Below, one piece after another: positions 44,274 to 55,039 of a stretch of DNA of 64,000 bases. Source of the stretch: Plasmodium coatneyi (lineage: Eukaryota > Apicomplexa > Aconoidasida > Haemosporida > Plasmodiidae); the NCBI RefSeq assembly GCF_001680005.1, contig NC_033569.1:1612001-1676000 (forward strand). The letters run 5' to 3'. Numbering within the stretch: position 1 is the stretch's first letter; each line of letters opens with the position of its first letter. A model generated the notes under the pieces. It was given only the letters and a program-made list of their open reading frames with translations, made no database searches and was not told where the DNA came from. The translations under genes were made by a program, and so were the position numbers.

Positions 44274-45214
44274 GCTTGGCGCAGGTGAAGGCAGTGCCAT
44301 ACATATATACGTAAACGCACGTGTGTGTATATCTGATAACCTACCTGTTAATTCGCACTGGGTGGAACGGGAAAAGCAAACCCAGTTGAGCCTCCACCGG
44401 TGGCAGCGGCGGTAGCCGTTGTGATAGTATTCCTCAATGAATGAAGAAGTCTCACTAGTGTGCACGTGAGTCACACGCGAAATCAGCAAAAAGTACCAAA
44501 ATAACACACGTCACTTTTTTTATTTTTTTTTATATCTGCCCACTTATGTTAACCCCTAATTGTATACAAGCGAAATGCACGTCTCTTTTTTTCATTCTTT
44601 TACAATTCTCATTTTAAATAAAAGCACCCTTTTTATGTATGTTCATAAAAACGCTTTTACGTAGCTTTTCATGTAAGATTAAAAAAAAAAAAAAAAAAAA
44701 GCTCCACCACTGCATGCGTTATGGGATGCATATTACGTACGTGCCAATGATATATTATGAGCATATGCTTTGCCCGCCAGTGCAATTTGCAGATATTATA
44801 CGCGTACGTACACCTACACATAATTTTTTACGCAAACGTGGTTAAGAGTAACCCTTTTACCAAATCAATGTTGTGCAAAAATGCAATTACAAAATTCACT
44901 CCCCGTCGTTAAGCGAACTGGTGAAGAATAATATTGTCATGCCAGACGCTTCTTCCATCCCGTTATCTGCGCACAAAGGAGTTCACCCATCGCTTAGGGG
45001 GGGTTGTACTGTGGAAAACGCTGAAAGGTACATTCTGCGTAATGACTTATACTCGGCTGAGTATGCCAAAACAGTCTGTAGCCACATTTTTACTTATTGT
45101 TTGAATTTGGGAAGCATAAGTTGAGTTGCTTTTTCTATGCCATTTGATTCAACAACAGTGAGCTCAACTTGTCGCCGCGCAGGGCCATGGTATGGTTGCA
45201 AATTTCCAAGTGAC

Positions 45215-45245
<31 letters not shown>

Positions 45246-45285
45246 AAATACATATCGCGCATATGGCACATCGGTAAACATATGA
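44274..45285. other. Intergenic region after GRP94
   Basis: This holds the 3' UTR of GRP94 and T-rich/A-rich sequence, with poly(A) runs at about 44681-44700 and 45214-45240. An open frame at 44873-45124 (+, 83 codons) has no recognisable domain and no good splice link to the exons that follow. I do not call it a gene. Confidence 0.65.
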
Positions 45286-46058
45286 ATGGAATCGCTTGCT
45301 CTCTTCTTCAATAACGAGAGCGCAGTGAAGCTGGAACAATTCTTAAAACTTAACTACTTCGTTGTGGCGCCCGTTTCGCGGAACAGCAACGTACGCAACG
45401 ACTAGGAACCCTTTTACTTTTAAAAGTTTCCCGTTAATTGGTTTACCAATCATCTTTGCCATGTGGCCATCCGACGCACGTATATTTTCAAAGTACGCCG
45501 CAGCACAAAAGTAAAAACGAATTTCCCATACCATATATCCTTAACTCATTCTTACAACATGATGATAAAAGAAAACGGCGATGCTTTTACTTGTATTCCT
45601 TTTAGCTATCTAAAAGGGGCTACATGAAGCGAAATGAGCGACAAAAGCGAGTAGTTTTCAATCTGATGAAATGAGGAAATGCAAATAGGAGGTTAAAAAG
45701 GGGATCTCCACTTTGGCGTAAGTACTGTTGGCATGCGTGCGGCCGTTGTGTACGTTTCCAATATGCATGTCCATCCGCCTTGGGGGAGCCATCCAAAGAC
45801 GTAACATAATTTCTGAGAAGTATATGCTTAACGTGTTGGTGGGCACTATACCAATGTTTTACGCGGATCCTTTTTTTTTTTTTTCCACCTTTCACATGGC
45901 AGCTTAAGATTTTCCCATTTGTGGATGTATCTTTAAAGCTACACATGAATAACTGGAGGATCCCCTTACAATTTCTGTTTCCCAATGGGGAAAATCCTCC
46001 CAAAGACATCAAAAAGGCATGCAAAGGAGCTGGATGTGTGTTACGACATGCACTTTAA
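45286..46058 (+). CDS. Possible small spliced gene, unrecognised protein
   Basis: Three plus-strand exons can be joined by eye. Exon 1 is 45286-45390 (starts MESLALFF, ends SRNSN), exon 2 is 45606-45650 (LSKRGYMKRNERQKR) and exon 3 is 45903-46058 (starts LKIFPFVDVSLKLHMNNWRI, ends at TAA). All junctions are phase 0 with GT donors and AG acceptors, and exon 3 is preceded by a strong T/C tract. The product would have 101 residues. Alternatively exon 3 could splice at 46037 to 46088-46126 (GKKVIIIPRKWQ, stop), but that intron would be only 50 bp. The exons are non-repetitive and amino-acid balanced, unlike the surrounding intergenic frames. I do not recognise the family. A faint resemblance of exon 3 to the SRP19 RIP/NP motif region is not enough for a name. 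Confidence 0.4.
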
Positions 46059-46126
46059 GTATGAATTCTGTTCTCATATGTTTGTAGGGTAAAAAGGTCA
46101 TTATAATCCCCCGAAAATGGCAATAA

Positions 46127-47203
46127 GGAGCAAGTCCATTTTTCGTAAAAAAAAAAAAAAAAAAGCGGCTTGTGGTTGCTCTTCACCTGTACACAATCTG
46201 TGCGCAGACGTTCTTACGACGCATCCTTACAGTATCTCCTCTATAAACAATTTTGTGATAAATTTTAAATGTTATTTTTTTCTTTCACATTGTGAAACTA
46301 CCTTTTTCTGCGCCTACAAAAAATGTAATCTTTTTTCGCGGCACTTCATATAAGCACACCAAGGGGGGACCAAATTAGCGTACCACACAGCCCATAAATC
46401 GCATACAAATTTCGACCTTTCGCAGGGATTATCATAATAGTTGTCCGTATGCACGCTTTTAGAATTTTGTTGGAGAAGTAGCGCCCACAAAAAAAAAAAA
46501 AGGAAACAAAGCGGTTAAAGCGAAATTTAGATTCTTAAATGTCTATACGTTTGGGCAAAAAAAATGAAAAGGCGCAGCTCGATTTTCCCAAATTGTAACC
46601 CCTAACCATTTCGATCGACTAGGGAAGAGAAGCGTGACAAATTCTAACCGATCCTTTGTAGCGCCTACTGTGCAGCATGCAGTATGTAATGTGTAGTGCG
46701 CAATGTGTGGTGAGTAGTAAACGGTGTATGTTGCGTTGTGCGGATCGACGGGCACTCTCCTGCAGATCCACCGACACGCACATTCGAAGGAGTTCAAATA
46801 ACATGTTTGCGCTTTTTCTGATTCCAATAAAAAGTGCAGGAAAAGAACTCTCTTCACACGTTGGTTAGGAACATTGCTCACCTTTTGCCGCCAGTGGAAA
46901 TTTCTTTCCAAAGGGTGGTCACTTATAGCAAAGCTTATGCACTGCTTCCCACCTTGGGAAAAAAGTTATCTCCATTAATTAGGAGCATTTTGCGGTGAGG
47001 ACTCTGCCATAAAAGGGAACGCAAATTTTTTCCAGCCAAGTCAGCACACAGTTGAGGGGTTCCCTCAGCACGGTGTTGACGCCACTACGGCAATCGCAAC
47101 CGGAAAGTGGCACGGGCCTAACATGTTGAAATAACCCAGGTGGGGGACCCTACTGGCTTTAAACCACTATACTGCTGCTTCACCTTGTTACCACACGAAC
47201 GCC
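46127..47203. other. Intergenic region upstream of the propeller gene
   Basis: Short A-runs and mixed sequence are present. The open frames on either strand are short and lack recognisable domains. It should contain the promoter of the gene starting at 47204. Confidence 0.65.
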
Positions 47204-48751
47204 ATGGATTACGGGCTGCTGAGCGGTGGATCCCCCTTGAAGCAAAAACACCAGCACGCCAATGAGCATGCACAGTATGAAATGTCCAAGAGTAGGCTCT
47301 TCCACCTGATAACGCGAATTGGCATATCGATCATAAGTATTCTGGTAATTTCCCTTTTCGTGAAAAGCAACAGTAACAGTGACATCAATATGAAAAGCAA
47401 GCCCGTGAGGGAATCTCCCGTCATGATCATAGACGATACGACAAGCGAGTTGCTGAACTCCTTTGGGTTCCCCCCGAACAGCAAAGAGGTCGTTTACAGT
47501 AATTTAGAAAAATGGGGCTTCAACTTGTCTGACATCGCAGACGCTGAAGTGAACAAAAATTATGTTGAAGCCAATTTGGACAATTACAAGTATTCAAAAA
47601 AAACGTATAAAAATATTTTGTTTTCGTTTTTTGATAAAAAGGAAAGTAGTCTAATAGAAAAAAATTCCCTTTTGTACACATACCTGGAAATACTTCAAAC
47701 GAAGGAAATAAATACCTTTTACGATTTTTTGCACAATTTTTTGGTGCTGCAAGATTTGAATTGTTTGCCTGTTAATTACAAGGGGGTGTACACAAATGGG
47801 AAGTTTTTCTTATCCAATCATATGCAGAATATAACCAAGGCGGAGTTAAACAATGTGCACACCTTGATCAATGAGGCCCCATACCTATACGTAACATTTC
47901 ATGGAGGAAGAAAAAAAAACTCCATTCATAATATCTGTAAATTCTCCAGGGATGGCTACTACCTAGGATCCGTACTACTACCTTTTGAAGAAAAAGGCAA
48001 ATTTTTTAACTGCATAAGTCTAAGGGGATTGCTAATTCATCAGAATGACTTATATGTTACCGACTCGTTTAGGGAAAACTCCAAAATATTTCATTTTAGT
48101 GAAAGTGTGAAGGAGCTATCAAATAGGAGGGCCTATATCTCCACCTTTATCCAACAGGACCCACAGAATAACCCACTCATGATACACCCCTATGGAATTA
48201 AAAAGAATGATCAGTACTTTTACATAAGTTCCCAGAATACTGGCACTGTCCTACGCTTCGATATTAACAACGGGGAACTGGGTCAAGCAATAGATTTGTA
48301 CAAAGACGTTTCAAACGGGCTAGTTGTAAAGCTTAATAAAAATGAAGAAATCCGTGGCCTCGATTTTGACTCCATGGGGAAATGCTACGTTTCGAATAAA
48401 CAAACGGGGGTTCATATATATGACCAGAATTTTAATTTAATAAAAATTATTCCTGTTTTTTCTCCAATTTCTATTTTATTCCACAAGGAAAATAATCACA
48501 TTTTTGTTGGTAGCTCCAAAACGCATGATATTAAAGAATATGACATTAACAACTTTGAGCTAATTAAAGTGATCAAGCACCCCCTTCTTCGACACGTGGC
48601 AGGTATCATTATTCACCAGGACTCCATCTTTGCTGTCTCACAGAGGAAGAACAAGCTGCTTGAGTTTTCCATTTCGACGACGCTCCTCAAGAAGGTCCTC
48701 GTGGACGACTTCGCCGATGTGGGCGAGCGCGTCATGCTCTCCCCGACTTGA
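47204..48751 (+). CDS. Membrane-anchored beta-propeller-like conserved protein
   Basis: A 515-residue single-exon protein of unknown function. One hydrophobic segment at about residues 33-53 (LFHLITRIGISIISILVISL) with no cleavable signal suggests a type II anchor with a large luminal or extracellular C-terminus. From about residue 200 the sequence has repeated strands of NHL/SMP-30-like propeller type: PYLYVTFHGG, GLLIHQNDLYVTDSF, HPYGIKKNDQYFYISSQNTG, IRGLDFDSMGKCYVSNKQTG, ILFHKENNHIFVGSSKTHDI and GIIIHQDSIFAVSQRKN. Propellers of this type usually bind ligands or partner proteins, or are hydrolases. No catalytic site is evident. The start at 47204 is the first Met and leaves a reasonable cytosolic tail. 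It lies on the same strand as RtcB, 589 bp upstream of it. Confidence 0.8.
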   Translation: MDYGLLSGGSPLKQKHQHANEHAQYEMSKSRLFHLITRIGISIISILVISLFVKSNSNSDINMKSKPVRESPVMIIDDTTSELLNSFGFPPNSKEVVYSNLEKWGFNLSDIADAEVNKNYVEANLDNYKYSKKTYKNILFSFFDKKESSLIEKNSLLYTYLEILQTKEINTFYDFLHNFLVLQDLNCLPVNYKGVYTNGKFFLSNHMQNITKAELNNVHTLINEAPYLYVTFHGGRKKNSIHNICKFSRDGYYLGSVLLPFEEKGKFFNCISLRGLLIHQNDLYVTDSFRENSKIFHFSESVKELSNRRAYISTFIQQDPQNNPLMIHPYGIKKNDQYFYISSQNTGTVLRFDINNGELGQAIDLYKDVSNGLVVKLNKNEEIRGLDFDSMGKCYVSNKQTGVHIYDQNFNLIKIIPVFSPISILFHKENNHIFVGSSKTHDIKEYDINNFELIKVIKHPLLRHVAGIIIHQDSIFAVSQRKNKLLEFSISTTLLKKVLVDDFADVGERVMLSPT

Positions 48752-49340
48752 TCGGCGACCCCAAATAGGGGGATGCTAATACGTTGGTGTGGTTGTGTGG
48801 TGGTTGCCAGCTCCTGTTGGGGGCATCTTCATCTGTGTGCACTACGTACCAATAATGGTAAGCATACGTATGTGTATCCCTTTGTGCAACTTCTACATAC
48901 CTAGTTGAAAGTACCCTCGTGAAAATGTCCACCCGCTCAACTTTGTTCCTTTTTTTCCAAACAACTTGGCGATTAAAAAAAAAAAAACGCAACGCGGAAT
49001 GGCATAAAAGACATCCCCATTTTTACTCCCTCAAATGGGTTAGCAAAAGGGTTTAATCATAATGGAGAAGGGGCACATCCGTTGTGTGTGTTTACCCAAT
49101 ACGGTGAGTACATACACATTCAGCATATTGTACTTCCGTGCGCAGTAGCCCTCGCGTAAGTGCATATGCGTCGAATTTTTCTGGCGATTTTTTTTTTTTT
49201 TTTTTTAACTTTCCGTAAGTGCACCGATGTGAAGCATTCCCACGGAGGAAACAAAATAACATTTTGCAGCGCGCCACGACTGAAGCCCCCCTTACCATTC
49301 AAATGTTGATTGCCCTTTGGTGAGCCCAGCTTGACATAAC
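48752..49340. other. Intergenic region propeller gene / RtcB
   Basis: It contains poly(A) at about 48974-48986 and a poly(T) run at about 49189-49206. No gene was seen. The right part should be the RtcB promoter. Confidence 0.7.
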
Positions 49341-50861
49341 ATGAAGTGGCCACCCATCCTGCGCCTTCTCCCCGCATGTTGCATCTCACCCAGGAGCATG
49401 ATGCGTGAGCTCTGCTACGTACGCAGAGGGGTGCTCTCCCCGATGAGGCCAAAAGAGAGCGCGTTCAAATTAACAAAAAGGGGAGGGACACGCCTCTTCC
49501 ACGATAACAGCGATGTGAGCAACTTTTACGGAATTAAAGAAACCGGATTCAGCAGCAGCCGACCGCCCCCGTACTTACTCCAGTTTGACAAGTGCAATGA
49601 TGTCATAGCGTATACAAGCGAAATAGATAATGAGTCTTTGAAGCAAATAAAAAACCTAGCCATGTTGGACATTATAAAAGGACATGTGACAATCCTCCCA
49701 GATGTACACCTAGGAAAAGGAATAATAATCGGTTCTGTATTTTTAACGAAGCATTTTATCATCCCCAATGGGGTCGGAGTTGACATAGGATGTGGCGTAC
49801 TCTGTGTTAAAATTAACAAGTTAAAAAAAAAAAACCTCCATGAGGATGTCATAAATAATATATACAAGAAGATAAAGCGGAACGTCCCCTTAAGTTTCGA
49901 TTATCATGAGAAGGAAGTGTTCGATGCGAAAAATGTGTTAGACGGATTGGTGGCCAAATACGCCAGCAGCAACATGACTCATCATATAATGAACCCTAAG
50001 CATTTGAAGCAAATGGGGACGCTAGGCGGGGGGAACCACTTCATCGAAATTGCATATGACGCATTGGAGGATGGTAAAGAGGAACCGCTAAATGGTGATC
50101 TATCAGGAGAGACCCACCAAAATGACACCACCAGCAGCAACCGATACGAACAAGAACATTCCCCAGACGCTGATGTTTACATTTTAATACACTCTGGAAG
50201 TAGAAACATCGGCAAAAGGACGGCTGAATTTTATGACGAGTTGGCTAGCCAAGAAAGCAAAGTAAAAAGAAACGACCTAGCCTATCTAGACTTGAGAAAA
50301 AAACAGGGACAAAATTATCTGAAGGATATGCAATTATGTCAAGAATATGCAAAATATAATAGAATTTACATGATGAAAATTATCGAAAAAATTATTAAGG
50401 AAGAAGTTAACTGCACACTGGATTGGCAAAATGCCATAAATATTCATCACAATTTCTGTAGCCATGAATTGGTTACCTATCTCCACGATGGGGAAGTAAA
50501 AAAGGAATACATGTATGTTACAAGGAAAGGCGCAACCTCTTCCATGAAAAATCAATTGGGCATTATCCCGGGAAATATGAAGGTCGGTTCTTATATCGTC
50601 CGAGGAAAGGGCAGCAAGTTATCCTACAATTCCTGCTCGCACGGTTGTGGCAGAGTGCTAAGCAGAACGCATGCAAAGAAAATAATTAATCAAACCGATT
50701 TTGTGAACATCATGAAGGGCGTACGATGTGACACCAATGCCAAAATACGTGATGAGGCTCCTCAGGCGTATAAAAATTTGAGCCAGGTTTTGCGAAACCA
50801 AGATTCGCTTATACATGTCGTTCGGCGGCTTCTCCCCCTGATTAACGTCAAGGGGGGGTAG
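49341..50861 (+). CDS. RtcB: RNA-splicing ligase RtcB, bacterial type
   Basis: A GTP- and Mn-dependent ligase joining RNA 2',3'-cyclic phosphate (or 3'-phosphate) to 5'-OH ends, as in tRNA exon ligation and RNA repair. It has 506 residues. Metal and GMP-binding motifs are all present: PDVHLGKGIIIGSV, GVDIGCGV (Cys151), GTLGGGNHFIEI (His233), LIHSGSRNIGKR (His284), INIHHNF (His369/370) and SCSHGCGRVLSR (His434, the guanylylated histidine). It ends DEAPQAYKNLSQV...INVKGG like E. coli RtcB. Wording of the motifs (PDVHLGKG, DIGCG, RKGATSS, GIIPGNM, IVRGKG) is closer to bacterial RtcB than to the archaeal/human type. About 80 residues precede the core, basic and Ser/Arg-rich, and could be an organellar targeting sequence. 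An acidic insertion sits at about residues 240-275. Confidence 0.95.
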   Translation: MKWPPILRLLPACCISPRSMMRELCYVRRGVLSPMRPKESAFKLTKRGGTRLFHDNSDVSNFYGIKETGFSSSRPPPYLLQFDKCNDVIAYTSEIDNESLKQIKNLAMLDIIKGHVTILPDVHLGKGIIIGSVFLTKHFIIPNGVGVDIGCGVLCVKINKLKKKNLHEDVINNIYKKIKRNVPLSFDYHEKEVFDAKNVLDGLVAKYASSNMTHHIMNPKHLKQMGTLGGGNHFIEIAYDALEDGKEEPLNGDLSGETHQNDTTSSNRYEQEHSPDADVYILIHSGSRNIGKRTAEFYDELASQESKVKRNDLAYLDLRKKQGQNYLKDMQLCQEYAKYNRIYMMKIIEKIIKEEVNCTLDWQNAINIHHNFCSHELVTYLHDGEVKKEYMYVTRKGATSSMKNQLGIIPGNMKVGSYIVRGKGSKLSYNSCSHGCGRVLSRTHAKKIINQTDFVNIMKGVRCDTNAKIRDEAPQAYKNLSQVLRNQDSLIHVVRRLLPLINVKGG

Positions 50862-52387
50862 GCACGCGGCCGAGCTGGCAAGCTGGGCCTCTTTTTTCAT
50901 AGTAACACATGTGTGTGCACATAGGCACAGAAAGCAATTACAGCGAAGTGTGCAGATGCATGCTCTACGCACACGTACCGCTTATGTGTGTAGCTTTTTT
51001 CTGTCAGCATTTGACGCTAACTAGGTTTGTTCTTTTTAATGTTGTCGTTATAACATTCTCGTTTATTTTATTTTTTTTATTTTATTTCTTTTTATTTTTT
51101 TTCCCTTTCAATATCAGCCCCATTCGTGCATTTACATTGGCATGCTTCGAACGAGGCGGAAGTTTTTTTCGTTGGGGATCTTTTGAAGAACTTTCCCCAA
51201 GCAAATAGCCAACACGGTGACATTCGCCCCTTTTTTAAGAAGCAGCGTGTGTTATTTTTTCCCTTTTTTCATTTTTTTTTTTTTTTTTTTTTGTTGTTCT
51301 TTCTAATGTCTTTTTAACCCTCTACAATTCGCCTCCATTTTTAGTTCACCTTTTTTTATAAAAGGCGTGGCGCGCTTCTCAATTTCGCGTCACTTAAAAA
51401 AAAAAAAAGCCAAAACGAGAAATATTCGAAAAAATATTCGTTAAGTAAAATTGCTACAAAGTTAAAGATAAAAAAAAAAGAAAAAATATATGACTATGCT
51501 TTTGCGTAAATATAAACAAATAATTATTATATACTCGTTTATATAACCGCAAGAACAAGTGCAAATAGGAGCGGCGTATCGTAATTGCGGGAAGAATAAG
51601 CACCCGGTAGGATCATGCGCAACTAATTAGATGCGGTAGTAGGGTAGGCCCAAACATCATTCGCAATAGTCAAAAAAAGGGAGTTCACTATAAGCATGGA
51701 GTCGCTTTATTTCGCCAAACCGTATTCAATTATTCGACCGCACTGCGTATACGCGAACCGTAGGTATATAACTCGCAAATACCTTATTATACCGGTACAT
51801 GCACCAACGCAAAATATAGGGGCAGTGAGCGACGCCGTTGTTTTTTTGACACGGCAGAGGTACGTGCAAACAGATACAATGGTAACAAAAAATAAAATTA
51901 AAAAAAAGCAAGAAGATATGCCGCCCTGCCTACATCTTTCAACATTACGTGAGAAGCCTTTCTACTGCGCGCACTCGTGCCGCAATGAAGTAAAAAAAAA
52001 AAACAGAAAATTTTGTTAAGGAGGAGTTAGAAGCTACTCATAGGCTCTTGCCTGCCCGGTAGGGAGTATAATGCCCTGGCAGGAGTAACTAACCTAAGTG
52101 AGCGCGTAATTGTTCACATAATTCTACGTGAAATTGTACTTACATCCCTGTTGAGAACACAAAATTCAATGCAAATAGCGCCAGAAGGAAGGACCCCTAC
52201 TAGCCAAAAATGTTTTTAAATCAAACTGATGCAGCAAGGCAGAATAAGGAAGAACTTCCCCACCTCAGCAGAGCTCACCTGCACATACGTGTTACGCGCT
52301 GGGGAAAGTAGTCTCCCCCATAAAAATGAACTGGAATCCAGGAACTTCCCCTAAAGAGAACAAAAAAGCAAACGGACCCTTGAAAAA
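50862..52387. other. Intergenic region RtcB / membrane protein
   Basis: T-rich tracts lie at about 51063-51115 and 51270-51320 and A-rich tracts near 51396 and 51470. A possible exon-like stretch (about 51118-51240) follows a pyrimidine-rich AG but has no partner exon that I can join. It likely holds the RtcB 3' UTR and the promoter of the gene starting at 52388. Confidence 0.65.
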
Positions 52388-55039
52388 ATGGCGAACGACG
52401 TGATCGATTTAGTCTTCTCCCTCATAGTAGATACAGAAATATATCTTTGCCTATTCGTATTTTTAACATATATGACATCGAAGAAAATAAATAAAATAAT
52501 TCAATCCAATTTTTACCAAAAGGATGCACTCCTAAATAGACTATCAAAACATTTCTACATAGTAGATGTGAAGGCCTCCTTCAGCCCCCTGAGATATATG
52601 TGTAGGAGTGCACTATATCACACGTATTATTTTTCGTCCCTTTTGTTTTTAATATATTTGTTCAGACTGTATACTTCCTACAAAGGATGGATTAAGGTTT
52701 ACTTTTTTTCCCTATTGAACATTACCACGGATTCGTCAGTACTATCTGATGATGATTTTTATGCCGACTACCATGGGAACTCAAGTAATGTGCATCTTTC
52801 CCGCTTGGTTGCCTTCATCTTGGGACTGATTATTTCGTTCATTTATTATAAGTACCTTTGTAGAATATTTAAAGGGAGGCACAAAAATGTAACGGTGCAT
52901 AAGTCCAGTTTGCTACAGTACTGCTTTGAGCTAGCCAAAGTAAATTTCAGGGAATACGTAAAAGTTAAACCAAAGAAGGGATCAAAATTTAGGTTCATTC
53001 TGGACACCAACATTAAGCCGCATTCCACGTTCATCAGCGAATCTGCTGCAACGAAAGGAAGTGGCACAGCAAATGGCACAAATGGAAACGGCCGTGGTGC
53101 TGGTAGTGGCGTCCCCAGCGCAGTTGCTCCAAGGGTAAGGAGAAATATCCTCTTCCGTATGTTCAGCATTGGGTACTTTAAGAAACACGTCCTTTATAAT
53201 GAGGAGGTACTGTACGAAGATCACCTGAAGAATAAGTTGCAAGCTGACCAGAAGAACAAAGAAAGCTTCCGTTTAATGCTTATCAAGTTAATGGAAAGGC
53301 TGGTCGATGCGATGATCAATTCAATTAATGCTGAAAATAACCAGACTGGAAAGGATGCTTCCAGGGAAGCGGGTCCAGTTGCTACCGGTCAGGCTACTAC
53401 TGGTCAGGCTGTTACTGGTCAAGCTGCTACCGGTCAAGCTGCTACCGGTCAAGCTGCTACCGGTCAGGGGGAACCACAGACCGCCGCTGCGGGGGGGGAA
53501 ACTCCCCAGGAAGGGATGAAGCAACCGGTGGATGGAGAAGTCACTACGGAAGTAAATCAAGCAAAGGGGGAGGAAACAACTAAGGTGGAAGAAGAAACTA
53601 AGGGGGAGGAAGAAACTAAGGAGGGGGAAGCAACTAAGGAGGGGGAAGCAACCAAGGTGGAGGAAACAACTAAGGTGGAAGATGCAACCAAGGAGGAGAA
53701 AGCAACCAAGGAGGAGAAAGCAACCAAGAAGGAGGAAGAAACTAAGGTGGAAGAAACAACCACCAAGGAAGAGGAGGCAACCAAGAAGGAGGGAGGAGCT
53801 AAGGTGGAAGAAGCAACCAAGGAGGAGGAAGCAGCACCAAACGGGGAAGGTGCACCCAATGGGGAGGAATCGCAAAATGGTGGACAGACCGAGGGAAAAA
53901 ACAGCCCAACAAGTGTGACAGAGATAAAGGGAACAACACTAAAAAGTAGTGACACACCATACAGTGACATACACCTATGCGAACTGGATTTAAGACCATA
54001 TGACATATTTGTGTGCAACTCACATTACCAATTTAAGAGCATCCTAGAAGTGCTCATGTTACACATCCCAATATATTTCCTATTCAAAAATAAGGTCTAC
54101 GTAAAAACCTGCTTCACTATGGCCATGTATGTTTTCAATTACCTGCTCTGGAATTTCATAACCCTCCTAGCGATGATCAAACCGTCACTGTTTGTGTACT
54201 ACTACGTCTTGAATGAACACATAAATAATATCCTAACGAGGAATATTAATGACCAGGAGAAAAACATAATTCTGCACTTTTTTTATGGATTCTTTTTTGC
54301 CTCACTAATATATTTAAAATATCACTTCAAGATGGAGTTCAAGTTGATAAAGGTGGACCACATGAACCACTTCCATCGAATAATTGACAGATGCATAGTA
54401 GAGGCGAACAAATTAAAGTCGAAGGGAATAATTAAAAATTTTGAAGCCATGAAAGTTTTCCCCTTATGTATTGACTATAAAAACAAAGGGATCTTCATCG
54501 ATAGGGGATTGCTCCGAACAACTGCGGAACTTGAACTTGTACTAAAACAAAAGAAATTAAAGAATATAAAAATATGCTTCCGAAATGTTCAGCAAATTGC
54601 TAAATATTGTGATGAAGATACAGCCATGGAAATGTGTAGACAACTGAAATTTGTCCTAGTAAATGAACTGCCCCACCGAGTTGCACTAAACCTTTCCCGT
54701 ATCATCTCAGATGAAATGTACGATAAAATTAGGAAGAATTCCATCGGTTCGTGTTCTGCGAAACAATCCAAGAAACACCCACCTGATTGCTTATGTGAAA
54801 TGCTCAAAAATACGGCCATTCATGATTTTATCAAGGAGACCATGGGTACTGAAAAATCCAATGCAGAAAACGAACCCGCGGATCGGGGCAAGCTTACGCA
54901 GATAAGTCCTACCACAGGGGGGGATGCAAAAAATGACAAATTAAACGAGCAAGGAGTGCATCCCGTGAAAAAAAAAAAAAAGGACACATGGGCCCTGAAT
55001 AGCCTAAATGCCATTTTTGAAAAAACGCCGACGAAGTAA
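52388..55039 (+). CDS. Polytopic membrane protein with repeat-rich loop, unknown function
   Basis: An 883-residue single-exon protein that I do not recognise. Hydrophobic segments are at about residues 8-30, 78-98 and 138-156. After a long hydrophilic loop come more at about 553-567, 574-610 (one or two spans) and 626-648. The loop holds a TGQA-A/T/V repeat (about residues 331-360), then a charged Lys/Glu/Thr repeat rich in ATKEE and EETTK (about 381-485), then Asn/Gly-rich sequence. Both ends of the loop are flanked by well-structured, Cys/His-containing sequence. The C-terminal 230 residues are a soluble domain ending in a Lys-rich stretch. The repeats are probably surface-exposed spacer. 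No transporter or enzyme signature was found. Confidence 0.8.
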   Translation: MANDVIDLVFSLIVDTEIYLCLFVFLTYMTSKKINKIIQSNFYQKDALLNRLSKHFYIVDVKASFSPLRYMCRSALYHTYYFSSLLFLIYLFRLYTSYKGWIKVYFFSLLNITTDSSVLSDDDFYADYHGNSSNVHLSRLVAFILGLIISFIYYKYLCRIFKGRHKNVTVHKSSLLQYCFELAKVNFREYVKVKPKKGSKFRFILDTNIKPHSTFISESAATKGSGTANGTNGNGRGAGSGVPSAVAPRVRRNILFRMFSIGYFKKHVLYNEEVLYEDHLKNKLQADQKNKESFRLMLIKLMERLVDAMINSINAENNQTGKDASREAGPVATGQATTGQAVTGQAATGQAATGQAATGQGEPQTAAAGGETPQEGMKQPVDGEVTTEVNQAKGEETTKVEEETKGEEETKEGEATKEGEATKVEETTKVEDATKEEKATKEEKATKKEEETKVEETTTKEEEATKKEGGAKVEEATKEEEAAPNGEGAPNGEESQNGGQTEGKNSPTSVTEIKGTTLKSSDTPYSDIHLCELDLRPYDIFVCNSHYQFKSILEVLMLHIPIYFLFKNKVYVKTCFTMAMYVFNYLLWNFITLLAMIKPSLFVYYYVLNEHINNILTRNINDQEKNIILHFFYGFFFASLIYLKYHFKMEFKLIKVDHMNHFHRIIDRCIVEANKLKSKGIIKNFEAMKVFPLCIDYKNKGIFIDRGLLRTTAELELVLKQKKLKNIKICFRNVQQIAKYCDEDTAMEMCRQLKFVLVNELPHRVALNLSRIISDEMYDKIRKNSIGSCSAKQSKKHPPDCLCEMLKNTAIHDFIKETMGTEKSNAENEPADRGKLTQISPTTGGDAKNDKLNEQGVHPVKKKKKDTWALNSLNAIFEKTPTK
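53380..53466 (+). repeat. 15-bp tandem repeat (TGQA-x)
   Basis: Six units of about 15 bp encode T-G-Q-A-A/T/V. The last three units are nearly identical (GCTACCGGTCAAGCT), which points to recent expansion. Confidence 0.9.
53560..53835 (+). repeat. Lys/Glu/Thr-rich degenerate repeat
   Basis: Purine-rich GGAGGAA/GGTGGAA and ACTAAG/ACCAAG blocks encode degenerate E-E-x-T-K units over about 90 residues of the membrane protein's loop. Length polymorphism is likely. Confidence 0.85.

Noticed and set aside
45606..45674. Reading exon 2 of the cryptic gene through to a TGA that might be selenocysteine
   Set aside because: The frame continues after the TGA, but no SECIS-like element was identified and an ordinary phase-0 splice at 45650 explains the exons better.
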